Part shown: positions 49,820 through 60,169 of the stretch, piece by piece
Position numbering within the stretch: position 1 is the stretch's first letter
How the letters are laid out: each line of letters opens with the position of its first letter
Assembly (NCBI GenBank): GCA_930367205.1
Contig: OV884015.1
Span: 36,075,288-36,139,287 of the forward strand
Source: Acanthosoma haemorrhoidale
Taxonomy: Eukaryota; Arthropoda; Insecta; Hemiptera; Acanthosomatidae
Reading direction: 5' to 3'
Length of the DNA stretch: 64,000 bases
Translations under genes and position numbers: made by a program
Notes under the pieces: model-generated
The model's database searches: none
Told to the model about the DNA's origin: nothing
Seen by the model: only the letters and a program-made list of their open reading frames with translations

Positions 49820-49945
49820 TTTTATGAATCCTAAAAACTTAAAACTAACAGACAAAATCTTAACCAAATTTTCCCAGACAGTCTGTTGCCATCGATGCAG
49901 GAAGGGGAGGATCATAATGTTAAACACTGAAAAGGGGGCAGGAAG
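49820..49945 (-). mobile_element. LINE ORF2 C-terminal remnant, copy 1
   Basis: The minus strand reads SVFNIMILPFLHRWQQTVWE, matching PVFNTITPAPFPHRWQDAVA in the copy at 50310-50545. The similarity is limited to this stretch and about 90 bases. It is a small dead fragment. Confidence 0.55.
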
Positions 49946-50309
49946 GTATAAACAACCTCTCTGGAGAGAAAGGTCAATGCAAGCAATATTACTGGACATT
50001 TAAGGAACCTGTGATCCCACACATTTTTTTTTTATTTCAAAACCTCAAACAAAATACAATGTACAAAAAGAAAAATAACAAAATAATCGAACTTTACAAA
50101 TTTCTCCTCTTCCTGCATTCAAATGCATTTGGAGGAGTGCATAATACAATAAATTTTGATGTAGTTAAAAGTACTCAGTCTTATATTTACACTAGGTGAT
50201 GAGGCTCACCTTCTATTTGACACCGACACCAAACACTAAACACTAGGAACAAAACTAAACTAAACAAAACAAACTAAATCTCTACCTAGAACCTAGGACT
50301 AGAGTGTTC

Positions 50310-50545
50310 CAGCCGCGACAGCGTCCTGCCATCGATGGGGGAACGGAGCGGGGGTTATAGTGTTAAACACCGGGTTTGTTAGATATTGTAATGATTCGAA
50401 AAATTTGATATGTCTACGCTGGATGAATTCATCCATCGTAGGCAGCTCATATACCTCATGCAGCTCACTGTCCCACACACACAGATACTTTGTTTTTTTT
50501 ATAAAGTGCAGTGCATTCTGTTGAGTCATTAGCAAACTAAGCATG
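50310..50545 (-). mobile_element. LINE ORF2 C-terminal remnant, copy 2
   Basis: The minus strand has an open stretch ending at a stop near 50299: VWDSELHEVYELPTMDEFIQ, then RRHIKFFESLQYLTNPVFNT, then PHRWQDAVAAGTL. The pattern of a PT...FI.....FF.SL....NP block matches the end of Jockey-group ORF2 (compare IPYILELIPSKFMKFHSSLS at 23700). It belongs to a different family from the copies at 18-29 kb because the tails differ. Confidence 0.6.
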
Positions 50546-50781
50546 AGCAGGAACAGGGCAGTCGGAAAATTTTCACTTAGTACCAGGTCTTCAGGATCCC
50601 GCAGGAGCTAACTACGTCTATTAGCTCCTACTAGGGGTAGTTAGTTTGCTGAACACTCAGCAGAATACTCTGCAATAAACAAATCATTCTAATTTTCAAG
50701 ATTTAGCTCTGCCTGTTCACCAATAGGTAGCGCTGCATTAAAATTTTTAAGGCAAATACTCCTTTTTTATATATATATATA

Positions 50782-51469
50782 CAGAGGGGTCCAAAAATAT
50801 GTATCCACTGGTTAACAGTCCGTAACTTGCAAACTAATTGACGGAGTTGTCTCATTTTTGGTGAAAGTGTAGCTTAAAGTCCAACTTAAAGATATCACTG
50901 TAGGTGTTCGAAATAGTCACCATTAACATCCAAACACAAACGAAGCCGCCGAACTGCAGCACGAACTACTGACTGCAACGTGTTCAGTTGGATATTTGCA
51001 CATGAATGTACGATGGATTCTCGAAGTTCATCCAATGTGCGTGGCTTTTTTCGATAAACGACGTCCTTTAGTCTTCCCCACAGGTAAAAGTCCAGAGGAG
51101 TTAAGTCTGGGGAACGTGGTGGATACTCTACCGCACCTCTACGGCCTATCCATCTTCCTGGTAGATTTTCGTCGAGATAAGCCCTAACACGATTGTGGTA
51201 GTGTAGTGGGCTGGGGCACCATCTTGTTGAAAGTAAAATCTTCCGTCTCCATACAAGTCTTGGATGGAAGGTAAAATGGATGTTTGAAGCTTCTGAAGGT
51301 ACACCTCACCGGGAACTGTGCCGTCAAAGAAGAATGGCCCAATCATATGGCTTGTATGGCGATTGCCGGAACTACTAACTATTACACTACCAAAAATGAG
51401 ACAATTCCGTCAATTAGTTTGCAAGTTATGGACTTTTAAATAGTGGATACATTTTTTTGGACCCCTCTG
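50782..51469 (-). mobile_element. non-autonomous Tc1/mariner element with both TIRs
   Basis: This is a structurally complete but internally deleted Tc1/mariner-superfamily transposon of 688 bases. The terminal inverted repeats are about 81 bases long (50782-50862 and 51389-51469), begin CAGAGGGGTCCAAAAA, and match nearly throughout, with small differences at their middle. TA dinucleotides flank both sides (50780-50781 and 51470-51471), the expected target duplication. The interior encodes only the C-terminal half of the transposase on the minus strand. The N-terminal DNA-binding half and first catalytic residue are gone. Confidence 0.93.
50895..51346 (-). pseudogene. mariner transposase C-terminal half, frameshifted
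   Basis: Reading from 51346 down, the protein has IGPFFFDGTVPGEVYLQKLQ, then FYFQQDGAPAHY with the second catalytic Asp (codon 51223-51221), then after a frame break HNRVRAYLDENLPGRWIGRR, then PRSPDLTPLDFYLWG with the third catalytic Asp (codon 51107-51105), KKPRTLDELRES, and an end at VNGDYFEHLQ with a stop at 50897-50895. The frame break is explained by a five-base tandem duplication (GTAGT twice at 51198-51207). It cannot make a working transposase since the N-terminal half is absent too. Confidence 0.9.
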
Positions 51470-52252
51470 TATCTTCCATTAGCCTTAAGACTGCAAAATT
51501 TAAAGGAGAATTAGTTTAAGGTATCTTGTATTATGTACATCAGCTTACCATAAATTAACTACTTCCATTCATTTAAAATAACTTATGTCTTACTCTCAGT
51601 TCTCTGGTCTCAGTATTATTGTAGATTAGTCAAAATATTAATATAAGGTAACCCCTAACAGATATAATCCTGGTGGTTTCGTTAATCAATGCTAGCGCCC
51701 TCACCCTTCGATTTTGGGTAGTGTGTGTAAACACCTGCTTAAATCAACATCTTGTTGATAGTGTGGCAGGGTGGTTCATGATGCCCAGCCTTCTATGGTT
51801 CAGTCCAGTGCCATTTTTCTAGAACATTGTCTACTAGACAGATATTTCCACTAAAATATGTTTAAATACCTTACAGTCACGGAGATATTCTTGCTAATGT
51901 ATTATTCAGTCTCTGCCTATCAGGCAGTTGTTCCCACAGGTGTATAATTTAGGAATGGGATGTATGCTAAAACTTTTTATCTACCATACATGTCATTTAT
52001 TGTTGTGTTTTTTTTTTCTATAACCATTCTATTTTCATTATTTCAAAATATTTTGAAATATTCATTCCAATTATATACAAAAACGTTTTTCAATAATTTT
52101 CAAATCTTTTAAATGTTCATTTCATTTTTAGTTAAATGTTGGCAATATCCTTTTATTTAATATTTCTGCTCATTTTAATATTCATTAATACCTTTTTTAA
52201 TATTCCTTTTGTTTCAATCTTTATACTAGTTTTTTGTTGTTATTTTTGTATA

Positions 52253-52868
52253 ATGGCTAAAAATTTGCCTTCAGACATTTTAAACTGCAGTAGAAGAACC
52301 ATGGCACTTATTGCATCTGGTAACCAATCAGATGAAGATACCGATTCTGATGAGTCATAAGTTTCATTTACGTTACATTTCATGCTAGAGAAGGAGTTAT
52401 TGTCATCATGCGCAACTTCAAAAGTTGACATAAGCAATTGTTTTTCTGATGTTGATGAGGGGCCTACCATTTCCTCTTCGACTCCGCAGAACAATAGGAT
52501 TCAAGAACTGCATTTCAACAAAAAAATGAGAGAACTTTTGAGTTTATTTTAGGAATTTCCTTTTAAATAATGTTTAATTATGTCATGTCATTCTCCTTTT
52601 ATCACATTGAAGAGATCTTGTTTATTTATGTATTAAAGAAACAAATTAATGTTACCAGTTTTGAAATGAAGGCTGAGTAAACTGATTTTCTTAAAAAGAA
52701 AAAAAAAATTGTTGATTAAATATACATTGTTGTTTTCTACTTTTGTCTGAAGTATAAAATAAAAAGCTGTATCTGCCTATACAAACCTGAAACTAGTTGG
52801 GAAAGAGATATTCCAGGCAAATGTTCCCACTAAGCAGGAAAAGAAACTTGTTCCCACCGAAGGGTTAA
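52253..52868 (+). mobile_element. possible piggyBac-like remnant
   Basis: A short plus-strand frame, MAKNLPSDILNCSRRTMALI then ASGNQSDEDTDSDES and a stop at 52358-52360, has the acidic serine-rich look of piggyBac transposase N-termini. At the right, TTGTTCCCACCGAAGGG is followed by TTAA (52865-52868), the piggyBac target site, so CCCTTCGGTGGG would be the terminus. A CCCTTCG string at 51704-51710 could be the other end but lacks an adjacent TTAA and matches only briefly. No transposase catalytic motif is present. Confidence 0.3.
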
Positions 52869-53249
52869 CACACACTATAATAAGTAATTATAGGTATAAA
52901 AATTGGATCATTAATCACTATTATTTATTGTTGATCTAGTGAAGATTTTTTTCCTTCTTATTATTAAAGCAGTTAACATAAAAACAGCATTAAAATGGTG
53001 TATTATTTTTGAGAAATGGTTTATTTCTTGTCATAAACAACTTTCATTGTGGTAAAGTAGTGAACCACAAGATGAGAATGACACAACATTATAATCCGAC
53101 AATTATGTACAACGCGATCCTCAGACCATCAGCTGGTAAACACCTGATATAAACCAAGATCTATCATTCCTTTAGATAAAATAAAAAATGTATATGTCCC
53201 TTATGTTATGGTTTAATTACTGGTTGTGGGTTTTGATTAAGTAAATAAT

Positions 53250-53450
53250 GTCCTATTCTTGCCTTCTCCCGAGTTATTTATTCTTTACTCACTAGTGCTT
53301 TCACCAAGCAATACTGCCATTCTCAAGTCAGCTATTCAGTACCAAATCAGACATCGCTAACATTAACAACATTCTGAGCACTAATGAATGGCAGTCTAGG
53401 CTGGTGAAAACATTAGTGGATAAATAACTCGAGGGATACAAAAATAGGAC
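53250..53450. repeat. foldback (inverted-repeat) element of about 200 bases
   Basis: The two halves are imperfect inverted copies. The left arm from 53250 has GTCCTATT, CGAGTTATTTAT, ACTCACTAGTGCTTTCACCA and ACTGCCATTC in order. The reverse complement of the right arm (ending 53450) has GTCCTATT, CGAGTTATTTAT, ACTAATGTTTTCACCA and ACTGCCATTC in the same order. The spacer is about 60 bases. It would fold into a long hairpin and is probably a MITE. No clear target duplication was seen. Confidence 0.8.
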
Positions 53451-54338
53451 TATATTTATCTATTTAGTTTAATGTACGGAGATAATAAATTTTCCCCATA
53501 AAGTAAAACATTAATTTATTCACAATTGGTACAAAGATTAAATAACAATAATATACAGTTCAGTGCAATCATTACATTTAAAATGTAGACTAGAAGATAA
53601 GAAGAATATTGGACATAAATGATTATATTTATGTATATTAACTTTCATCCATCTACAAAATTAATTACAGTTATAAACATAGTATACTACACACCAAAAA
53701 AAACCTCTCTTTGCTATCTTAAAGCCTTATTATGCTAATGAACTACAAACATCTTGACCCTTTTAGGTACTTTCTGTAAATGTCTTTGGCATAGGTGACA
53801 ATTCTGATTTGTTCAACATTTTAGGCTAATTATTTACATAATTTATTTTCATACATAGTCTATTTTTCAGTTTATAGACTCAACTACAAATAGTTCAAAT
53901 ATGACTAAAACAAACTGTTGAAATGAGATCACAAGCACAGAGGCAATACTTCCTTCTTTTCCTTCCAACCAGTTTAGAATATTTGGTTTGTGATGCAGCG
54001 AAGAATTGTTTTTGTTTCATTATAATTATTGGCTTTAAGATAGTAGTTGATATTACACTACTTAACAATTACAAAAATTAAGTTTTCATTTACTTAAAAA
54101 CTTCCTTTTTATTTAATGTACAGCATTATGAAGAAATAAAATTTCATGATTAAATTAACTTATATTTATAATAATAATAATAATAGAATTCTCAACTAAA
54201 AGATCAGTCCTTTAAATTCAGTCTAAAAGTAAATGTAAAAGGCACAATCTTACAAGCCTTTTACAAATGAAGATAGGTACATTATAAAAAAATATAGCAA
54301 AATAATTCTCTGAATCTCAAGAAATATGTATGGCAAAA

Positions 54339-54344
54339 TTTATT
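54339..54344 (-). terminator. candidate polyadenylation signal of the PPxY protein gene
   Basis: AATAAA on the minus strand about 390 bases after the stop codon at 54735-54733. Another lies near 54110. Such hexamers are frequent in A+T-rich DNA, so this is a weak call. Confidence 0.35.
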
Positions 54345-54732
54345 ATTTCCTTTTAAACACAAAAGATTGAGATTATCTGAAAAAAACAAAAACAAGACGG
54401 AGATGTATGATTTCATCCTTGTACTGCTCCACAGTTAAATTAGACCCAATTGTAATAAAATGACACAAATTTAACAATTTGTTTTATAATGTAATACTGT
54501 ATAATCAAAGAATGAAAATTGAGGAATGCTCATGTGTTCAAAGCTATAACACTTCATTATGTAATGTACTTGTGGAAGCATATACTAAAGTATAATAAAC
54601 TTGAAGCAATTTTCATTAGAAGATTGTCAAATCTACACCACACACATCACTTTAGCAGCCTCTGCTCACAAAACAGAAGTGCAACAAATCATTAGATTCC
54701 CTGATAATACTTTTAGACCCAAATTTTTTAGT

Positions 54733-57339
54733 CTAGGTGTTCTTCAAATCTTGAACTGAACTCGTTCTTCTCACTGGTGGAGATTCTACTCCTACTGGAC
54801 TCCTGTGAAAATAACAATATTAATTTATTTCTAATTAATAAATATTTGGACTATATATAAGGTTAAGCCAAAAGATTTGTTTGAGTATTTTTTTATACAG
54901 TTTGCTATTTACAAGTGTGTGGGTATATATACAACAATCATATATATATATGAAAATACAGCAGAGGAACAAGGGGTTCCTGCACTACTCTGGTAGTGAG
55001 GGTGGGAATAGGGGCTAGAAGAGGCTAATTTGGTAGAGCTGTATGTTCAGATGGGATGACAAGGTGAAAGGGAGGTTTACAGAATAACCCCTGGCCTGTG
55101 TAACATCAAGCAATATGCTTTTTTCTCAAAAGGGGAAGTGATGGTATCGACATTTTGATGGCGTCATTGGATAGTGGTGTGTGAGGAGAAAAAAACCAAA
55201 AACTGACAGCGAGTGTGAGACGGTTGAGGATTAAGCATTGGAGGTAAATCTTTTCAGGATTTTCCCCAAGAAAGGGGGAAATGCGATATAAGGTGGAGGA
55301 GAGTGGAGAGGTTTGCATTTTTTATGGATCATTCCACTTTGAGCATATTGTCAGTGGAGAGGAAAATAGATAGTTCTGATGACAGAATTGGATTAAGTTT
55401 TAAGACTATTTATTGACGGCTTATGACAGCACCATAATTATATCTATTTAGAGTTTAAAATCTGTCAGTTACCTATCTACATTCGACAAAGACCGCTTTA
55501 GAAACCTGCTGCTCATCCTGAAGACCCTCGTGAGGGCCGAGTTAGTTCTTGATTTATTGTTGTCAGTTGATGTATTCTCAGAAATCACAGCTTCACTGGT
55601 GTTCTGTGCTGTCTCATCAACAACTGTACATGTAACACTGTATTCTGGTGCACTTTCTTGTGTAGGAGTACTTGAGTAGGCTTGGCTGAAAATGATAAAT
55701 ATAGATATATTTTGTCTTACAGTTCTATATACTGCTAATTGTATAATTATATGTAAAAAATATATAAATTGTGAAAGGAACAATAAAATTGTTGACTTGC
55801 TACTGTCTGATCCCTTAATTAGGTGATGTTTACTAAATCTGATCTCATTTGGAGGATAGATTTTATGGATAACAATTATTTTCTATTTTTCAAGTTCAGG
55901 TGTATTTCTTCATAGTATTTAATGGCACCACGACATTTCTATTACTAATACAAGCCAAATTATGATAATATTAATAAAATGAGTTCTGACAAGCCTTAGG
56001 CTAACCAAATATTTAATTGTGTCATTTGTGCTTTTTAACATTGAAAATTTTGATCTACTAACCTTGTAGCTGGAAGGTATGCCGGAGACAGCCTAATGGC
56101 ATCATCGTAGCTAGGAGGTGGTGAGAGGTCGGCAACTGCATTGTAATCTGGGGGCTTCTCTCTATGAGGTCTCCTTCGCTCAATGATGCTCACCATCATA
56201 TCTTGCTGTCCTAACCCAGGCCTCACCTATTGATCACCATATTAATTACATACTCATAAATACATCATTGTTATGAACAAATGTGTGTTTTTTAATCGCT
56301 AATAAAAAATTTATTTATATTTAATTCATTGCATATGTGTACTAGGGAGTTACTCTATCTATATAGCTACATCCATTTGAGACATACTAAAATTGGATGA
56401 ACTTTAGGAAAAAAATGGCAATTGTTCCCTTTGAATTCATTCTAGATTTGAAATGATAAAGATATACATTAAGGAAACTATGGATTGAACTGTGAAGAGT
56501 GTACTGATATCAAATAGAACAAGAAATTTTTTATGGCATGTTGCAATGGGGTTTATCTCCAAATTCACACTAATCTGTTCTATAAACTGGCCACTTTTTG
56601 ATGTTCTTTTTATTTCATAAGAGCATTTTGTTCTAATAACTGTTATGTTTCCTTTATCAATGAAAACAGTCTCTGAGATGTATCAAAGAAAACTTGTCTC
56701 ACAAATGTTGGCATTACAATTTGCTAGCATACTCCAAAAAAAATAAACTTCTGTCAAAGAGTGACTGGGAGCAACACCACCAACAGTTTGTCATAACTGA
56801 GTATTGATGACTCAGGAGAGGGGACCTTTGCTATTTAGAAAACTATGAGGAATTGGATAAGTACTAGCCTCATTCTTTTTATGTTCTGGCTGTGTTAGAG
56901 GTTTAATTTTCAAGGAGATAACATTTCCTCTTCTTAGGTGGAGTGATGACGGTATTTGTCTAAATAAACGTGGATGACTAAAAGAATTGAGAAAATGGGA
57001 GGATAACACAAGGAATCTACCAAATAGGGCTGAAATTCGGTAAGCCTAGACTTCTAACCATTTCCAAAAATTCACAGTGTGTACACTTAACTAAAGGCTG
57101 TGAGAAGAGAGGTGTTTTACCTGAGCGGAGGTCCTGTGGGTCACGCCGGAGTTGGCGTTGGCCCAGAAACATATGGCCATGCAGATGAGGAGAGCTCCGG
57201 AGGCGAGGCATGTGTAGCCAATGAACTTAATCGGGTCGGAGTTGCTGCTGTCGTTCATGCCGAGCCAGTTGAAGAGTGCTCCTACACACAGGAGGGTCAT
57301 CCCGTACCTGTAGGCACGCTGCCTCTCGCCGCCGACCAT
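54733..57339 (-). CDS. two-pass membrane protein with two PPxY motifs, four coding exons
   Basis: Spliced from 57339-57121, 56226-56063, 55685-55473 and 54802-54733 (666 bases, 221 residues). Introns have GT-AG ends and the split codons join in frame (phases 0, 2, 2). From the N-terminus: MVGGERQRAYRYG; membrane segment about 13-28; a short loop NDSSNSDPIK; membrane segment about 38-59 (FIGYTCLASGALLICMAICF); then a long hydrophilic tail. The tail has an arginine-rich ERRRPHREK, PPDY at 98-101, PPSY at 110-113, a Ser/Thr-rich stretch, and a basic Ser-rich end (SSRFLKRSLSN, SPPVRRTSSV). PPxY motifs bind WW domains of Nedd4-family ubiquitin ligases, so an adaptor role at endosomal or plasma membranes is inferred. 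The ATG has A at -3 and G at +4. The exon extends upstream in frame to an acceptor at 57367, so an N-terminal extension is possible. I do not recognise the family. Confidence 0.85.
54803..55472 (-). other. last intron of the PPxY protein gene
   Basis: From GTAACT at the high end to CACAG at the low end; the codon for an arginine is split across it. A G+C-richer stretch at about 54955-55330 has no recognised motif. Confidence 0.75.
55686..56062 (-). other. second intron of the PPxY protein gene
   Basis: From GTTAGT to TTTTCAG; a serine codon is split across it. Nothing else is seen. Confidence 0.75.
56227..57120 (-). other. first coding intron of the PPxY protein gene
   Basis: From GTAAAA to CAATAG, phase 0. 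The donor is weaker than the others, but the join keeps the frame. No element was identified inside. Confidence 0.7.
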
Positions 57340-57367
57340 CCTCGGCTCGTCTCGTACCGTTTCCACG

Positions 57368-59630
57368 CTGCAACACATATCACAAATTTATCAATACATC
57401 CCAATTGCAAGGACAATATTCACAGGAGATGGATGCTATCCCCGACCCAAGTAGAAACCAACTCCTCACATGTATCATCAATAATTTCGCACACAGAATC
57501 AAAAATGATTACCCCACCTCACCTGTAAACAACACGAATTCCAGGGATCTGTATAGGGTGGACCATCCACATACTCTCCCTGCACAAACGACCGTCTACT
57601 TTTCTGTGTGCACAACTACCCTGCGAGGTTCCAGCCTAGAATGGAACACCAACTGAGGAGATAAGAAAGTCTTTTGAGCAGGTAAGGGCTGACCAAGGAA
57701 CCCAGCTACCTGTCAGTACCTTTTTACTGGAATAGCCTAAAGAAGAGGGGATGAGGTACATTTTTTTCAGGTCCGAAATTCTTAGGGTCACATTCATTTT
57801 GTTCAGTAAAAGAGTTATTCATAGAAAAAAAAAATATGAACTTCTGATGTAATTGTTTCCCATGAAATATCATCCATTGAAATTTGCTTGGAATTATAAT
57901 TATTTATAATTACATCGAACTACGTTTAAGTAAGTACCTTGGCTAATTAGCACATGATTGTTGATTTTACTCAAAGAGATCTCTTGGGCCATCCTAGGGA
58001 ATAGTTTAGAAAAATTAAAATTACAATCAGTTAAGAAGATTTTTTTACAAAACATAAATTTACAACTTGACTTTAATTTTAACTGATGTGACTTGTACTG
58101 GTCAGTAAAACAACCGATTTTGGGGTTGAGTATAATTCAACGAATAAACAAATACATTTGCGAACGTACGAAATTTCAAGGTGAAGGACAGTCACTAAGT
58201 TCACAAAGAGCTGCACCTGATACAGGGCACATAATCTGATCCAAAGACAGATTTTGATTAAATATGGCCGTACCTGTTTAAATAGAAGTTTGTACGACAA
58301 CAGTTTCAAAGCTAACAATTGACTCAGAATGGTAATATTGAATCTATATTTTATACAGAAAGCTTATATTTTATAAATAGACAGTTTTATTTGTCCTATC
58401 TAGTTCGAAATTGCAGGAGAAGGCATAGATAGTTGTTAAAAGAAGATGGATGCCAACGAATTTCACTTGTATACTTTAAAATTTAGAATTAAATAACAAA
58501 ATAACTTAAAAATTGCCCAATGCTCCTTTCTTAAAAAGAAAACGTGGTTTAGAACGGTAAAACGGCCTGATATTTTACAGCAATATAAATCAAGACTTTT
58601 ATTATTTTTATTGGGATATTTCGGCAGACAAAACTGACCAGGCAATTGATTTTGGAACCTTACGGTCCAGATCTTACGTTGTTTTTTGGTTTTTAAGCTT
58701 AAGTCTTGAGGTAAGCAACTTACCCAAACACTTTCAAGATGAACTGGCGTGATCCCTCTCACAAAAAATAATACTTTAGTTATTCACTCGATTCAAGACG
58801 GGTTCATACTAGTTCCGTCTTATCTAATCTGAAGAGTTAGAGCAACACACCTAATAGATAGTTCTAATTATGAGAAATTCTTGTCGATTATCTATCGAAG
58901 AAAATTTCAAATTTCGCTTAAAATTTTACTACGTGTACATACATTCGACAGGAACTACACAGACTGCTTACTATGCAAACAATGCATTTCTAATATAGTG
59001 TTTGTCGTAACCTATTAAACCTTGTGGAAACCTCGAAGCGGGAAACCCATCTGATTAAGACTGCAACATTTGTGGAAACGTCTCCTTCGAAAGATTTCTT
59101 TCCTTGTTCGATAACTTTGATTACTAAGATGCCACTAAAATTGCGATGGGGTTCGTTTAAATTAAAATCAGTGTCTTGTTATTTGGGTGTGTGCACCTTA
59201 TCATGAGTTATGAAAGGTATATTTTTTTAGATCTGTTAAATATTTCCTTGCTGACTAATGATCAACAAATATCGAGACAAAAAAATGGCGAGTGAAATAA
59301 TCTAAAAAACCTTTTTGCTAATCGTGCTAAGTTTGGGCCTGATTTTGAATCTCAGGCAACATAATCTGTATATATATGTATATATAGGATAAATTATCGT
59401 TTAATAGCGGTAAGTAGACATAGGATTGATGCAATGTACCAACATATCCTCATAATAATAGCATAATAAGTGAGCTACATTTTGGCAAGTTGTTTTTGTC
59501 ATTTTTTATGCCTTATGTTATTCATTTGTAACTGCAACATGGCATCTCATTGGTGTTGTGGAATATGGCTTTAAAATTTTCGACAAATGGGAAAAATGAT
59601 CCGATTTTACTATTGTAGTTCATATATATA
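57368..59630. other. upstream of the PPxY protein gene; no exon proven
   Basis: A short stretch ending at a GTAAGT donor near 58726 could be a noncoding first exon: joined to the acceptor at 57367 it gives the right reading phase only with a stop just upstream, which would fit an untranslated exon. A G+C-richer block at about 57420-57720 has overlapping plus-strand open frames without a recognised motif, perhaps a LINE relic. Confidence 0.35.
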
Positions 59631-60169
59631 TTGTCAAAATCCGGTTACTCGTACAAGTTTCCAGTAAATCCCAGTCAAGACGACAATAAGTACGAGATTC
59701 GGACAAACCGTGAATTAATATCTGATTCTGATGCTGGTTCAAGGATTGTCGGTCTTTGTCTAGCCACTGGTGTTCTACCTGAAGGCAGTCAAGTCGAAAA
59801 AAAAATAATTAGGCCTGATTGGAACACATTTTCCTCATTCTTTATCCATCTCTTCCTATTTCCTGTTGTCCCATTCAAGGATCGAAATTATCTTGTGCTA
59901 ACTAACTAATAAGAAATAATTAAAATATTTAATAATTATTTCTAGGCATTTTAAAAATGAGTCAATTCTTCTTATTTCCAGGGGTTTGTTATGGGTTTTC
60001 AAAACCAAAACCTTTAATTTTTCAATCGTGTATTAGTTTGTCCGAGTCTTCGAGACTCACCTTTAGCGACATAAAATTTTATATTGGTCATAGAAATGGA
60101 AATGTGCCGTTTCGATATATTAAAGACAACGAAATTATGCATAATACACGATTGCTTGTCATTAAATAG
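59631..60169 (+). other. unrecognised coding-like patch
   Basis: Two neighbouring plus-strand open stretches (59631-59909 and 59957-60169) have protein-like composition: YSYKFPVNPSQDDNKYEIRT, SDSDAGSRIVGLCLATGVLP, and then GVCYGFSKPKPLIFQSCISL, LTFSDIKFYIGHRNGNVPFR. Each is preceded or interrupted by an acceptor-like pyrimidine tract plus AG (TTCTTCTTATTTCCAG at about 59980 and one near 59876). The first stretch has no ATG at its start. I recognise no family. These may be exons of an unidentified gene or relics. Confidence 0.25.

Larger units (their letters stand above)
51472..54338. other. intergenic; two small elements, otherwise nothing
   Basis: Apart from the piggyBac-like candidate and the foldback element listed separately, I see only A+T-rich DNA, including an ATA/TAA microsatellite at about 54165-54184. 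No exon was found. Confidence 0.4.

Noticed and set aside
50996..51187. Plus-strand open frame inside the mariner element
   Set aside because: It is antisense to the transposase remnant.
57100..57528. 142-codon plus-strand frame
   Set aside because: Its first two thirds are antisense to the first coding exon of the PPxY protein gene, whose splice sites and membrane segments support the minus strand.
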